Assembly: GCF_900156315.1 (NCBI RefSeq)
Contig: NZ_FTNI01000010.1
Coordinates: 1 to 64,000 of the forward strand
Direction of reading: 5' to 3'
Length of the DNA: 64,000 nucleotides
From: Microbispora rosea
GTDB taxonomy: Bacteria > Actinomycetota > Actinomycetes > Streptosporangiales > Streptosporangiaceae
Both the position numbers and the translations under genes were made by a program. Positions 39,566 to 47,773 of the stretch are shown piece after piece. Under the pieces are notes generated by a model. That model was not told the origin of the DNA. It was given only the letters and a program-made list of their open reading frames with translations, and ran no database searches. Each line of letters begins with the position of its first letter. Position 1 is the stretch's first letter.

Positions 39566-40231
39566 TCAGCGGCGGGGTAGCACGCCGAGGAGAGTCGCGG
39601 TCAGGGCCAGCTTCAAGGAGTCCTTCAGCTCCATGTGGAAGCGGGCCAGGTCGGGTTCGGCCTGGTAGGCCGCCTGCAGGCTGGGTGGGGGTGTGCTGTA
39701 CGCCGACAGCGCGCCGGCCATGACCATGGTTTGCAGGCTGAACTGTGTCGCGTGCTCGCCCAGCTCGGGCAGGTAGTTCTGGATCAGGGCGGTCATGGCC
39801 GCCAGGCGCTCCAGGGAGGCGCGCTTGTAGCGTGCTACGACCTCGACGGAGACGTTGTGCTCCAAGACGCCGCCCTGTGCGCCGAAGAGGTCGCACAGCA
39901 CCACTCGGCTGGAGAGCGAGCGGCTGAGAATGTCGGCCACCGCTGCCGCTCGCTCCGCCATGGGCAGATTCTCATCGACGCCGGCGGCCAGCTCGTCCGC
40001 CAGTTCCGTCAGCCACTCACGCAGGAAGCGGTCCAGCAGTTCCAGCAGCACCGCTTCGCGGGACTCGAAGTAGCGCAGCACGTTCGGCTTCGCCAGGCCC
40101 ACCCGGCGGCTGAGCTCGTTCAGGGTGACCGCGGCCACGGGCATCTCGTCGAGCATCGCCGACGCCATGTCGAGGATCGCCCGCCGGCGGATCTCCCGCT
40201 GCTCTTCGGTGCGCGCCCGCTGGAAAGTCAC
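39566..40231 (-). CDS. TetR-family repressor
   Basis: A 221-residue TetR protein: RRRAILDMASAMLDEMPVAA and LNELSRRVGLAKPNVLRYFE form the HTH, followed by a ligand domain with FGAQGGVLEHNVSVEVVARY. It is divergent from a short-chain dehydrogenase, and three GTACC..GGTAC-type palindromes fill the gap, one on each side of a consensus -35. Typical local repressor of an NAD(P)-dependent enzyme gene. Confidence 0.9.
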   Translation of the reverse strand: MTFQRARTEEQREIRRRAILDMASAMLDEMPVAAVTLNELSRRVGLAKPNVLRYFESREAVLLELLDRFLREWLTELADELAAGVDENLPMAERAAAVADILSRSLSSRVVLCDLFGAQGGVLEHNVSVEVVARYKRASLERLAAMTALIQNYLPELGEHATQFSLQTMVMAGALSAYSTPPPSLQAAYQAEPDLARFHMELKDSLKLALTATLLGVLPRR

Positions 40232-40250
40232 GATCGCCAGCCTAACTTAA

Positions 40251-40318
40251 GTACCTCCGGTACGTTGACAACGTACCGCGAGTACCTTAGCGTCGTGGGT
40301 GCAAGATACCTTCGGTAC
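40251..40318. promoter_or_regulatory. Triple TetR operator with embedded promoter
   Basis: GTACCTCCGGTAC (40251-40263), GTACCGCGAGTAC (40273-40285) and ATACCTTCGGTAC (40306-40318) are related imperfect palindromes. TTGACA (40265-40270), a perfect -35, lies exactly between the first two, so binding would block polymerase. Confidence 0.75.
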
Positions 40319-40340
40319 GTTAGTTAGTTGGGAGCCTGAC

Positions 40341-41264
40341 ATGGGCGAGAAGTGGACGACGGCCAACATTCCGGACCAGCGCGGACGGGTGGCCGTGGTG
40401 ACCGGGGCCAACACCGGACTGGGGTACGAGACCGCCAAGGCGCTCGCCGAGCGCGGGGCGTCCGTGGTGCTCGCCGTACGCAACGTGGAGAAGGGCGAGC
40501 AGGCCGCGGCCCGCATGACCGGCGACGTGACCGTGCAGGCGCTGGACCTGACCTCGCTCGACTCCGTCCGGGCCGCGGCGGCGGCGCTGCGGTCCCGGCT
40601 CGACCGGATCGACCTGCTGATCAACAACGCCGGCGTGATGTACACCCCGAAGCAGATCACCCGGGACGGCTTCGAGATGCAGTTCGGCACCAACCACCTT
40701 GGTCACTTCGCGCTCACCGGGCTGCTGCTCGACCTGATGCTGCCGGTGCCCGGCTCGCGCGTGGTCACGGTCAGCAGCATCGGCCACCGCGTCCGGGCCG
40801 CGATCCACTTCGACGACCTGCAGTGGGAGCGGTCGTACAGCCGGGTCGCCGCCTACGGCCAGTCCAAGCTGGCCAACCTGATGTTCACGTACGAGCTGCA
40901 GCGCCGGCTCGCCGCGCACGGCACCACCGTCGCGGTGGCCGCCCACCCCGGCATGTCCAACACCGAGCTCGCCCGCAACAGTCCCACGGCCCTCCGGCTT
41001 CCGCTCACCTGGCTCGCGCCGCTGATCACCCAGACGTCGGCGATGGGCGCGTTGCCGACCCTGCGCGCCGCCGCCGACCCCGCGGTGCTCGGCGGCCAGT
41101 ACTACGGTCCCGGCGGACGCTACGAGATCATGGGCCACCCCCGGCTGGTCACCTCCAGCCCGGAGTCGTACGAGGTGGCCGTCCAGCAGCGGCTGTGGGC
41201 CGTCTCCGAAGACCTCACCGGGGTGAAGTTCCCCGTCGTTCAGTCATCGCTCATCACGATGTAG
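40341..41264 (+). CDS. Short-chain dehydrogenase/reductase
   Basis: A 307-residue SDR of the retinol-dehydrogenase-like type: TGANTGLGYETAKALAERGA binds NADP, DLTSLDSVRAAA, INNAGVM, catalytic Ser in VVTVSSIGH and the pair Y..SK in AAYGQSKLANLMFTYELQRR. Length is normal. ATG 40341 follows GGGAGCC. Under control of the divergent TetR gene. Substrate cannot be told; this branch reduces xenobiotic or lipid carbonyls. Confidence 0.92.
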   Translation: MGEKWTTANIPDQRGRVAVVTGANTGLGYETAKALAERGASVVLAVRNVEKGEQAAARMTGDVTVQALDLTSLDSVRAAAAALRSRLDRIDLLINNAGVMYTPKQITRDGFEMQFGTNHLGHFALTGLLLDLMLPVPGSRVVTVSSIGHRVRAAIHFDDLQWERSYSRVAAYGQSKLANLMFTYELQRRLAAHGTTVAVAAHPGMSNTELARNSPTALRLPLTWLAPLITQTSAMGALPTLRAAADPAVLGGQYYGPGGRYEIMGHPRLVTSSPESYEVAVQQRLWAVSEDLTGVKFPVVQSSLITM

Positions 41265-41298
41265 GCGGCGTTGTTCGCCTTCGTCGTACGGGAACGGG

Positions 41299-41934
41299 TC
41301 AGGGTCGCTCGTGCCGGTCGAGGCCGAGCGTGGCGAGGAGGTCTTCGTGGAGCTCGAACCAGACACGATGGCAGGAGTCCACGTCGGTGCGGTCGACCCA
41401 GGCGCCCTTCCCGGCTCGGGCGTGTGCCAGGGCTGTGGCGAATCGTGTGTCATATCCGTGGAACCGCGTGAGGACGCGGCCGAGCCGGTCGACGAGTGGC
41501 GTGAGTGCCCGGTCGATACAGGCGAGCTCGTGAAGCACTCCGGCGTCCCAGGTGGGATCGGAGTGGTCGTTGACGGCGAGCCGATCGCCGGCGGTGGGCC
41601 GGAGTTGCCAGTCGGTGCAGGCCTGCAGCAGGAGAGCGTTCAGCGGAAGGAACGTGCGGTAGACGTCTCGGACCTCGTCGGCGCCGCCGACGCGGGTGAG
41701 CTCGGCCGCGAGCCGGCGCTCGTTCTCGGCGCGGCCCGGTTCGGTCAGCGACCAGCCTCCGGTGCCCGCGAAGGCGGTGTGCTCGACCCAGCCGCGTGCC
41801 TCGGCGTCGCGCAGCACCTCCTTCGTCGTGGCCGTGTCGAGTCCGTACCGAAGAGCGATCGCCGGGGTGTCCGCGAACCCGGTGATGCGTACGGCGTGCA
41901 GGACCAGGAGGTGGGGCGCGGAGTCGCGCGTCAC
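41299..41934 (-). CDS. Winged-helix regulator-like protein
   Basis: A 211-residue protein (MTRDSAPHLLVLHAVRITGF...) with a probable N-terminal winged helix: IALRYGLDTATTKEVLRDAE, ARGWVEHTAFAGTGGWSLTE, PGRAENERRLAAEL. The C-terminal half is helical with YRTFLPLNALLLQACTDWQL. GTG 41934 overlaps the stop of the upstream HTH gene. I take it as a regulator paired with the PEP-utilising enzyme divergent from it; this grouping recurs in actinomycetes, though no function has been assigned that I know of. Confidence 0.65.
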   Translation of the reverse strand: MTRDSAPHLLVLHAVRITGFADTPAIALRYGLDTATTKEVLRDAEARGWVEHTAFAGTGGWSLTEPGRAENERRLAAELTRVGGADEVRDVYRTFLPLNALLLQACTDWQLRPTAGDRLAVNDHSDPTWDAGVLHELACIDRALTPLVDRLGRVLTRFHGYDTRFATALAHARAGKGAWVDRTDVDSCHRVWFELHEDLLATLGLDRHERP

Positions 41935-42320
41935 GAGCCGGCGTCCTGTCGTGCGGTCAGGCGGGTGTAGTGCTGCTGGCACGCTTGGGGGGAGTTGAAC
42001 CCCATCACGTGTGCCATCTGCGCCCAGGTCAGACCTGCGCTCCGGGCGATGAACAGCAGGGCGGACTCGAGTCCTTCGACCTCGGCTCGTGCGGCCGGCA
42101 GGAGGGCGAGTGCGCTCAGGATGTCCTCCGGCGCCAGGCCGGCGTTGCGCCAGACGGCGAACTGCACAAGGTCGACCGCCGACGGCGGGACGGGTGAGGG
42201 ACGCCACGGGCGGGCGTCGAGTTCGTCCGCGCCCAGGCCCAGAAGACGTTCACGCGCGTCCCGTTCACGCTGAGCCTGGACGCTGTCGGCGTGCGCGCTG
42301 ATGTCGTCCTTGCGTTGCAT
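41931..42320 (-). CDS. Small HTH protein
   Basis: A 129-residue protein (MQRKDDISAHADSVQAQRER...). A helix-turn-helix-like stretch, LLFIARSAGLTWAQMAHVMG, NSPQACQQHYTRL, sits at the C-terminus. This Myb/sigma-like end is typical of small actinobacterial DNA-binding proteins. Start ATG 42320 is preferred to 42338. It is divergent from the PEP-utilising enzyme gene; palindromes between them (42340-42367) are candidate sites. Confidence 0.7.
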   Translation of the reverse strand: MQRKDDISAHADSVQAQRERDARERLLGLGADELDARPWRPSPVPPSAVDLVQFAVWRNAGLAPEDILSALALLPAARAEVEGLESALLFIARSAGLTWAQMAHVMGFNSPQACQQHYTRLTARQDAGS

Positions 42321-42339
42321 AGGGCTCAGGATGCACAAT

Positions 42340-42367
42340 CAACAAATTGTTGTCAACGCTTCGTTGA
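42340..42367. promoter_or_regulatory. Two adjacent palindromes in a divergent promoter
   Basis: CAACAA-A-TTGTTG (42340-42352) is followed directly by TCAACG-CTT-CGTTGA (42353-42367). Both lie between the HTH gene and the PEP-utilising enzyme gene. Confidence 0.6.
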
Positions 42368-42378
42368 AGGGAAGCGTC

Positions 42379-43635
42379 GTGGTCGTACCTCTCATGGAGA
42401 GCGTCGTCGGCACGTGCGGGGGCAAGGCCGGCGCACTCGGCGCGTTGCTCCGTGCGGATCTGCCGGTTCCTGACGGCTTCGTCGTCCCGTTCGACGCCTA
42501 CCTCGCCGCTGTCCATCAATTGGACCTCGGGCGGTTCGCCGGCGAGCCGGACGACGTCGCCGCGGCGCGGCAGGCGGTCGAGGCGCTGCCGGTCCCCGCC
42601 GCCGTGATCGATGCGCTGGGACGCGCGCTCGACCAGCTCGGTGAGCCGCCCGTGGCAGTGAGATCATCGGCGGCGAAGGAGGACACCTGCCAGGCATCGG
42701 CGGCCGGCCAGCACGACAGCTTCCTCGCCGTGCGCGGAGTCGGTGCGGTCGCCACGGCCGTACGCGCCTGCTGGGCCTCGCTGTTCTCCCCGCGTGCCGT
42801 CGCCTACAGGGCTGCCTCGGACGACCAACCGTTCGGCGATCTTCTGATGGCCGTCATCGTCCAGCGCCACGTGGACGCCGAGGTATCCGGGGTCATGTTC
42901 ACACCGGCGGACCCGGACGAGGCGACCCGGATCGAGGCGTCCTGGGGCCTCGGCCCCAGCATCGTCGAGGGCAGAGTCACCCCTGACGCCTACCGCGTCG
43001 CCCGTGACGGGTCGGTCACCCGCACCGTCGCGGACAAACAGAAGCGCCTCGACCGGCACGGCACCCGGCTCGTCATCCGCGACGTGCCCACCGCTGTCCG
43101 GAACCGGCCGGCCATCGACGACGCGACCGCCGCGCGGCTCGCCGAGCTGGGCGGACAGATCGCTGCCGCACTCGGCGGACCGCAGGACGTCGAGTGGGCG
43201 ATCGCCGACGGCCGCACGTGGATTCTGCAAGCACGGCCGGTCACCGCCGTACTCCCACCACCCCCACCCCCACCACCCGCACCTCCTTCCGGAGCCCCGG
43301 GTGTCACCATCGCCGAGCTCGCCGGAACGCCCGGCAGTCACGGGACCGTGACCGGCATCGCGAGGATCGTCCGTGGGTTCGGCGACTTCGCGCGCGTGCG
43401 CCCGGGCGACATCCTCGTCTGCCCCTTCACCGACCCCGCGTGGACGCCACTGCTCCGCATCGCCGCCGGCGTCGTCACCGAAACCGGAGGCGTGCTCTCC
43501 CACGCCGCGATTGTCGCTCGGGAGCACGGCATCCCCGCCGTCCTCGGCGTCCCGAACGCGACGAGCAGGCTCCGCGACGACACCGTCGTCACCATTGACG
43601 GCACCACCGGCACCGTCACGGCGGCAGACGCGTGA
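42379..43635 (+). CDS. Short PEP-synthase/rifampin-phosphotransferase-like enzyme
   Basis: A 418-residue protein with an N-terminal PPDK/PEP-synthase ATP-grasp domain (CGGKAGALGALLRADLPVPD, AVRSSAAKEDTCQASAAGQH, VMFTPADPDEATRIEASWGL, QDVEWAIADGRTWILQARPV). A linker of eight Pro follows, then the swivelling phospho-His domain (VTETGGVLSHAAIVAREHGI, PAVLGVPNATSRL). The long middle or C-terminal substrate domain of PEP synthase or rifampin phosphotransferase is missing, so the acceptor is unclear. GTG 42379 follows GAAGGGAAG. Antibiotic phosphorylation is a possibility only. Confidence 0.85.
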   Translation: MVVPLMESVVGTCGGKAGALGALLRADLPVPDGFVVPFDAYLAAVHQLDLGRFAGEPDDVAAARQAVEALPVPAAVIDALGRALDQLGEPPVAVRSSAAKEDTCQASAAGQHDSFLAVRGVGAVATAVRACWASLFSPRAVAYRAASDDQPFGDLLMAVIVQRHVDAEVSGVMFTPADPDEATRIEASWGLGPSIVEGRVTPDAYRVARDGSVTRTVADKQKRLDRHGTRLVIRDVPTAVRNRPAIDDATAARLAELGGQIAAALGGPQDVEWAIADGRTWILQARPVTAVLPPPPPPPPAPPSGAPGVTIAELAGTPGSHGTVTGIARIVRGFGDFARVRPGDILVCPFTDPAWTPLLRIAAGVVTETGGVLSHAAIVAREHGIPAVLGVPNATSRLRDDTVVTIDGTTGTVTAADA

Positions 43636-43675
43636 CTGCTTACTTCCGTCGTCCGCGCCGGCTCCCGTACCTGTC

Positions 43676-44293
43676 ATGACGATCAGACGCCTCTACCTCG
43701 CGCGTCACGGCGCAGCCGACGCGTTCGGCGAACTCACCGATGTCGGGCGTCGGCAGGCAGGCCTGCTGGGCGAACGGCTGGCGGCCGTGCCTGTCGACGC
43801 GGTGTGGCACTCACCGCTGCCGCGTGCGGTGGCAAGCGCGTACGAACTCGCGCGTCATCTGCCGGAGAACGTGCCCGTGACCGAGGCGGCCGAACTCGTC
43901 GACCACGTGCCCTACGTGCCCGGCGCGGCAGAGACGCCCCCGTCCTGGGCCGGCTTCTTCGACGGCTACGACGAGGCCGAGGCGGCCTCGGGCCAGAGGA
44001 TCGCCGATGCTCTGGTCGCCCGGTTCGCGAAGGTCCCCGAGCCAACCGCGGAAGGCGTGCGGCCCGGCACGCACGAGGTCCTGGTGACGCACGCCTATCC
44101 GATCGCGTGGCTGGTGCGGCACGCCCTGGACGCGCCGCCGTCCCGGTGGCTTGGCCTGAACAGCGCCAACACCGCGCTGACGGTCATCGAATACCGCGAC
44201 GGCCTGCCGCCCACGATCGTGATGTTCAACGACATGAGTCACCTCCCGCCCGACCTGCGATGGACCGGATTCCCCGCAGGCATCAGGCCGTGA
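43676..44293 (+). CDS. Histidine phosphatase family protein
   Basis: A 205-residue enzyme with the catalytic RHG near the start (LYLARHGAADAFGELTDVGR), HSPLPRAVASA with the second Arg, and the late His in VLVTHAYPIAWL. The family transfers phosphate through a phospho-His; substrates range from sugars to proteins. It starts 40 nt after the PEP-utilising enzyme and is probably co-transcribed with it, which hints that it may act on that enzyme's product. Confidence 0.88.
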   Translation: MTIRRLYLARHGAADAFGELTDVGRRQAGLLGERLAAVPVDAVWHSPLPRAVASAYELARHLPENVPVTEAAELVDHVPYVPGAAETPPSWAGFFDGYDEAEAASGQRIADALVARFAKVPEPTAEGVRPGTHEVLVTHAYPIAWLVRHALDAPPSRWLGLNSANTALTVIEYRDGLPPTIVMFNDMSHLPPDLRWTGFPAGIRP

Positions 44294-44300
44294 GGCGGCA

Positions 44301-45185
44301 TCAGGATGCCCGGGCGTCCGCGGCGGGCTTGAGCACGTCCCTGCACCAGGTGCGGAAGTCCGTCGGCGTGGGCGTGGCGGTCGCCCAGTCCGCGTCGTAG
44401 ATGCCGTGGTCCTGTGCGGCGAACGCCTCGGTCACGTCCTTCACCGCCTGGTCGCCGGCGCCCCGGGAGCGCAGAAGCGACGCGTAATCGTCCAGGCTCA
44501 CACGACGGTAGGCGACCGGACGCCCGAGCTCCTGGCTGATCACCTCGGCCATGCCGTCAGGGGTCAGCCGGTCGGGGCCGAACACGGGGAGGTTCTCCTG
44601 CCCGGTCCAGGACAGGTCGGTGAGCAGGCCGGCCGCGATGCCGGCGATGTCCCGCGTCGCGATCGACGCCAGCGGCAGGTCACCCGCACAGGTCAGGGAG
44701 AACGCGCCGTGTCCGAGGATCGCATCGAGCTGCCCGAGGAGGTTCTCCATGTAGAAGGGCATGGACAACGCCCGGTACGCCGCACCGGACGTGCGGAGTT
44801 CGGCGTCCATCGCGAAAGCCGCCGAGAGGACGCCTGCCGGGGCCGGCCAGCCGTGCCCGGCGCTGGAGACGCCGACGACGTGACCGACGTCGTGGCGGGC
44901 GACGGCAGCGGAGCCCACCCGGGCGAAAGCGAGGTAGTGCTCCTCGGCGCTGGCCGCCTGTGGATTCGGTGGGACGAGCCAGAACAGCGCATCGGCCCCG
45001 GGTAGTGCCTTGTCGAGCACGGCCGGATCGTCGTGGGAGCCAACGACGATCTCGGCCCGCTCGCGGACCGCGCCATTCAGACGCGAGGCGTCCCGGACGA
45101 TCACCCGGACCTCTTCGTCCTGGTCGAGCAACCGACGGACCAGCCGGCTGCCGATCTGTCCTGTCGGTGTGGTGACGACGATCAT
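44301..45185 (-). CDS. NmrA-like NAD(P)-binding protein
   Basis: A 294-residue atypical SDR: MIVVTTPTGQIGSRLVRRLL with the GxxGxxG-type glycine motif, VRVIVRDASRL, then WLVPPNPQAASAEEHYLAFA and VSSAGHGWPAP. The YxxxK catalytic pair is absent, as in NmrA redox-sensing and isoflavone-reductase-like proteins. ATG 45185 follows AGGAGAG. Divergent from a TetR gene that probably controls it. Confidence 0.87.
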   Translation of the reverse strand: MIVVTTPTGQIGSRLVRRLLDQDEEVRVIVRDASRLNGAVRERAEIVVGSHDDPAVLDKALPGADALFWLVPPNPQAASAEEHYLAFARVGSAAVARHDVGHVVGVSSAGHGWPAPAGVLSAAFAMDAELRTSGAAYRALSMPFYMENLLGQLDAILGHGAFSLTCAGDLPLASIATRDIAGIAAGLLTDLSWTGQENLPVFGPDRLTPDGMAEVISQELGRPVAYRRVSLDDYASLLRSRGAGDQAVKDVTEAFAAQDHGIYDADWATATPTPTDFRTWCRDVLKPAADARAS

Positions 45186-45208
45186 CAGATCTCTCCTAAC
45201 CTGAACCT

Positions 45209-45220
45209 GAACTCCGGTTC
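45209..45220. promoter_or_regulatory. Palindrome in the NmrA/TetR divergent promoter
   Basis: GAAC-TCCG-GTTC lies between the two start codons, with the related half site GAACCT just upstream. Candidate TetR site. Confidence 0.4.
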
Positions 45221-45267
45221 CGAATATGGCACGGCTTCCAGGCAACGTCAATTAGAGTGGAGTGACC

Positions 45268-45846
45268 ATGACCGCTCCCGTACGCTCGTTGCGCGCCGAC
45301 GCCCGGCGCAACCGCGAGGCCGTCCTCGATGCGGCCGCCGAACTGTTCGCCCGGCGAGGCGACGCCGTGCAGATGGACGAGATCGCCGAGCGTGCCGGCC
45401 TGGGAGTCGGCACCCTCTACCGGCACTTCGCCGACAAGCGAGCGCTACTCGCGGCGATCATCGGCCGCCGGTTCGAGGCGATAACCGGCCTCGCCCGCGC
45501 CGCCGACGAGGCCGAGGATCCGTGGGTGGCGTTCGAGACGCTGCTGTACGGCTATCTGGAGTCCGCGGAGGCCGACGCCGCGTTCCGCTTCGCGCTCCTC
45601 GGCCCGGAAGAGCCGAGCTGGAACGACATCGCCGCCGAGAAGACGGATTTCTCCGCGATCACCGAACGCATCGTGCGGCGCGCCGTCGACGCCGGCCGCC
45701 TCCGCGCGGACTTCCGCGCCGATGACTTCGTGCTCATCACCCGCGGTGCCATGGCCAACATGACCGGTGCCGGTGCCTGGCGCAGGCACGTCATGCTTGT
45801 GCTGGAGGGCATCCGCGGCTCCGGCGCGGCCGCCGGAGACGTCTAG
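45268..45846 (+). CDS. TetR-family repressor
   Basis: A 192-residue TetR protein with HTH RREAVLDAAAELFARRGDAV-like start (DARRNREAVLDAAAELFARR) and IAERAGLGVGTLYRHFADKR, plus a short ligand domain containing EDPWVAFETLLYGYLESAEA. ATG 45268 or GTG 45262, both after GGAG. It is divergent from the NmrA-like gene; its stop overlaps the end of the convergent DUF5997 gene by 4 bp. Confidence 0.9.
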   Translation: MTAPVRSLRADARRNREAVLDAAAELFARRGDAVQMDEIAERAGLGVGTLYRHFADKRALLAAIIGRRFEAITGLARAADEAEDPWVAFETLLYGYLESAEADAAFRFALLGPEEPSWNDIAAEKTDFSAITERIVRRAVDAGRLRADFRADDFVLITRGAMANMTGAGAWRRHVMLVLEGIRGSGAAAGDV

Positions 45847-46214
45847 CGCTGCTTGAGACGGAGTGCTTCTTTGCGGACCTCGGCCTGGACGGACCGCTCG
45901 TGCTCCAGCCACGGCGGGTTCTCCGCCTTCAGCGCCTCGATCTCGGCCGTGGTGAGCGGTCCGGTGATTCCGCCTCTGATAAGGCCGGAGATGGAGATCC
46001 TCAGCTTCGCGGCGATGACCTGCTTGGGGTGCGGGCCGTTGCGGCGCAGGTCGAGGAGCCAGGCGGGCGGCTTCGACTGCAACTCGTTCAGCTCGTCCCT
46101 GGAGACGACCCCCGCCTGGAACTCGGCGGGTGTGGCCGAGAGGAGGACACCCAGCTTCTTGGCCGCGGTCGCGGGCTTCATCGTCTGGATGGTCTTCGGC
46201 TTGGACGAGCTCAT
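45843..46214 (-). CDS. DUF5997 family protein
   Basis: A 123-residue basic protein: MSSSKPKTIQTMKPATAAKK, LGVLLSATPAEFQAGVVSRD, ELNELQSKPPAWLLDLRRNG, PHPKQVIAAKLRISISGL. It is of the DUF5997 type, small and often encoded divergently from a LysR-substrate-domain protein, exactly as here. The lysine-rich N-terminus suggests nucleic-acid binding; no function is established. ATG 46214 is chosen over the upstream ATG at 46223. Confidence 0.8.
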   Translation of the reverse strand: MSSSKPKTIQTMKPATAAKKLGVLLSATPAEFQAGVVSRDELNELQSKPPAWLLDLRRNGPHPKQVIAAKLRISISGLIRGGITGPLTTAEIEALKAENPPWLEHERSVQAEVRKEALRLKQR

Positions 46215-46270
46215 AAACGTCAAGAGTAGTCAGTCGGAGCGGGTTCCCATGACATCGGTAGCCTGAGGAA

Positions 46271-46999
46271 GTGACTGATGGAGAGACCGGCAGGGTGTTC
46301 CGGCTGGCTTACGTGCCCGGGGTGACACCCGCGAAGTGGGTCAAGATCTGGACCGAGAGGACGCCCGACGTGCCGGTCGCCCTGGTCGCGGTTGCCGCCG
46401 GCGAGGTGGTGGGGCTCCTCCGGAACGGCGGCGCCGACGCCGGATTCGCCAGGCTGCCGATCGACCGAGACGGGCTCAGCGTGATTCCTCTCTACGTGGA
46501 GACCACGGTGGTCGTGGTGCCCAAGGACCACGCGGTGGCCGCCGCCTACGAGGTGACCGTCGCCGACCTCGCCGACGACGAGGTGTTCCACGCTCTGGAC
46601 GACACGATCGAGTGGCAGGTTCGGCCCGGGCAGCGCGCGTTCACCCGTCCGGCCACGACGGAGGAGGCGGTCCAGCTGGTGGCGGCCGGCGCCGGGCTTC
46701 TCCTGGTCCCGCAGTCGCTGGCACGCCTTTACCACCGGAGGGATCTCACGTACCGGCCGGTGCTCGACGCGCCGCAGTCTCAGATCGCGCTGACCTGGCC
46801 CACGGACGCGACCACCGACCTGGTCGAAGATTTCATCGGCATCGTCCGCGGCCGGACGGTGAACAGCTCGCGGGGCCGGACCCCTGCCTCGCCCGCGGAG
46901 AAACCAGCACCCCGGCAGGCCCAGAAACCCGCGCAGAACGGCTCCGGTCGCCGGGGCGTGCCGGCCGGCCGCAAGAGGAAGGGCTATCGGTCGCGGTGA
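46271..46999 (+). CDS. LysR substrate-binding domain protein without HTH
   Basis: A 242-residue protein that begins directly in the effector fold (FRLAYVPGVTPAKWVKIWTE, GLLRNGGADAGFARLPIDRD, VVVVPKDHAVAA, EEAVQLVAAGAGLLLVPQSL) and ends in a Pro/Arg/Lys-rich tail (RRGVPAGRKRKGYRSR). No DNA-binding domain is encoded. It is divergent from DUF5997 with a 56-bp gap; the pair is conserved in actinomycetes. It may sense a ligand and act through the DUF5997 protein. That link is inference from synteny. Confidence 0.8.
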   Translation: MTDGETGRVFRLAYVPGVTPAKWVKIWTERTPDVPVALVAVAAGEVVGLLRNGGADAGFARLPIDRDGLSVIPLYVETTVVVVPKDHAVAAAYEVTVADLADDEVFHALDDTIEWQVRPGQRAFTRPATTEEAVQLVAAGAGLLLVPQSLARLYHRRDLTYRPVLDAPQSQIALTWPTDATTDLVEDFIGIVRGRTVNSSRGRTPASPAEKPAPRQAQKPAQNGSGRRGVPAGRKRKGYRSR

Positions 47000-47051
47000 C
47001 CTCCGACCCCGAACCTTCGCCTGACCGCCGGCGGGCGTGACAGGTACGAGA

Positions 47052-47071
47052 CCGCCCTCGTCGAAGGGCGG
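47052..47071. terminator. Bidirectional hairpin
   Basis: CCGCCCT (47052-47058), 6-nt loop, AGGGCGG (47065-47071), between convergent stops at 46999 and 47087. Confidence 0.55.
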
Positions 47072-47086
47072 GCTTCGATGAAGCGG

Positions 47087-47773
47087 TCAGTCCATGCCGC
47101 GCCGCCCGGGGGTCCAGAACGGTTTCACGACGACGGATCCGCGAGGCCAGCCGCGTTCTCGGACGAGGTGGAGACGTACGGCTTGGCACGCGCGGGCCTC
47201 TCCGGCGAGATAGGCGACCCCCGGCGTGTGGGGGAGCTCCAGGGAGCGGGTCACGTCGGCGAGGTCGGCCGGGCGGCACCTCCACGTCAGGCGATCCGCA
47301 TGGTCCAGTGGGAGACGGTCGCCGGGGTCCCCGACCGAGATCGCGCCGTGCACGATCGCGGACGAGGGCAACGCGCGCAGCATCGCTCCGAAGGCCGCGG
47401 TCGCGGTCTCGTCGCCGACGAACAGGTGGTAGCGCGCATCCTCACGGAGGACGAGCCTGCCTTCCGGCGAAGTGAGAGCCGCCGGGTCGCCGACGCGTAC
47501 CCGCCGCGCCCACTGCGCTCCGGGCCCGGCGGACGGATGGTCGAGTACGCACAGATCGAGGTGACCGGCGGGGGAGTAGTCCCAGATGGAGTAGGTGCGG
47601 CGGAGCCCGCGTAACCACGAGCGGGGCGAGCGGGGGTCGCCGACCCGCAGCCGGGTGTGCATGCCCGGCAGCCAGGTCAGGTCGCACAGGTCCGGGCCGG
47701 TGATCCGGATGCGGCGCATGCGTTCGGCGATCTGCTCGATCTCCGAAACCGTTCCGTGAAGGAACCCGATCAT
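47087..47773 (-). CDS. Siderophore-interacting protein (FAD ferric reductase type)
   Basis: A 228-residue protein with FAD-binding barrel motifs (RMRRIRITGPDLCDL, RTYSIWDY, HLDLCVLDHPSAGPGAQWAR) and an NAD(P)H-side domain (HLFVGDETATAAFGAMLRAL, YLAGEARACQAVRLHLVRER, VVKPFWTPG). The R-(T/A)-Y-(S/T)-x-(W/R) box and VVKPFW end are typical of ViuB/SIP ferric-siderophore reductases, which release iron in the cytoplasm. It is translated as ATGA overlap after the MBL-fold gene, in the same operon. No siderophore transporter is nearby. Confidence 0.88.
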   Translation of the reverse strand: MIGFLHGTVSEIEQIAERMRRIRITGPDLCDLTWLPGMHTRLRVGDPRSPRSWLRGLRRTYSIWDYSPAGHLDLCVLDHPSAGPGAQWARRVRVGDPAALTSPEGRLVLREDARYHLFVGDETATAAFGAMLRALPSSAIVHGAISVGDPGDRLPLDHADRLTWRCRPADLADVTRSLELPHTPGVAYLAGEARACQAVRLHLVRERGWPRGSVVVKPFWTPGRRGMD

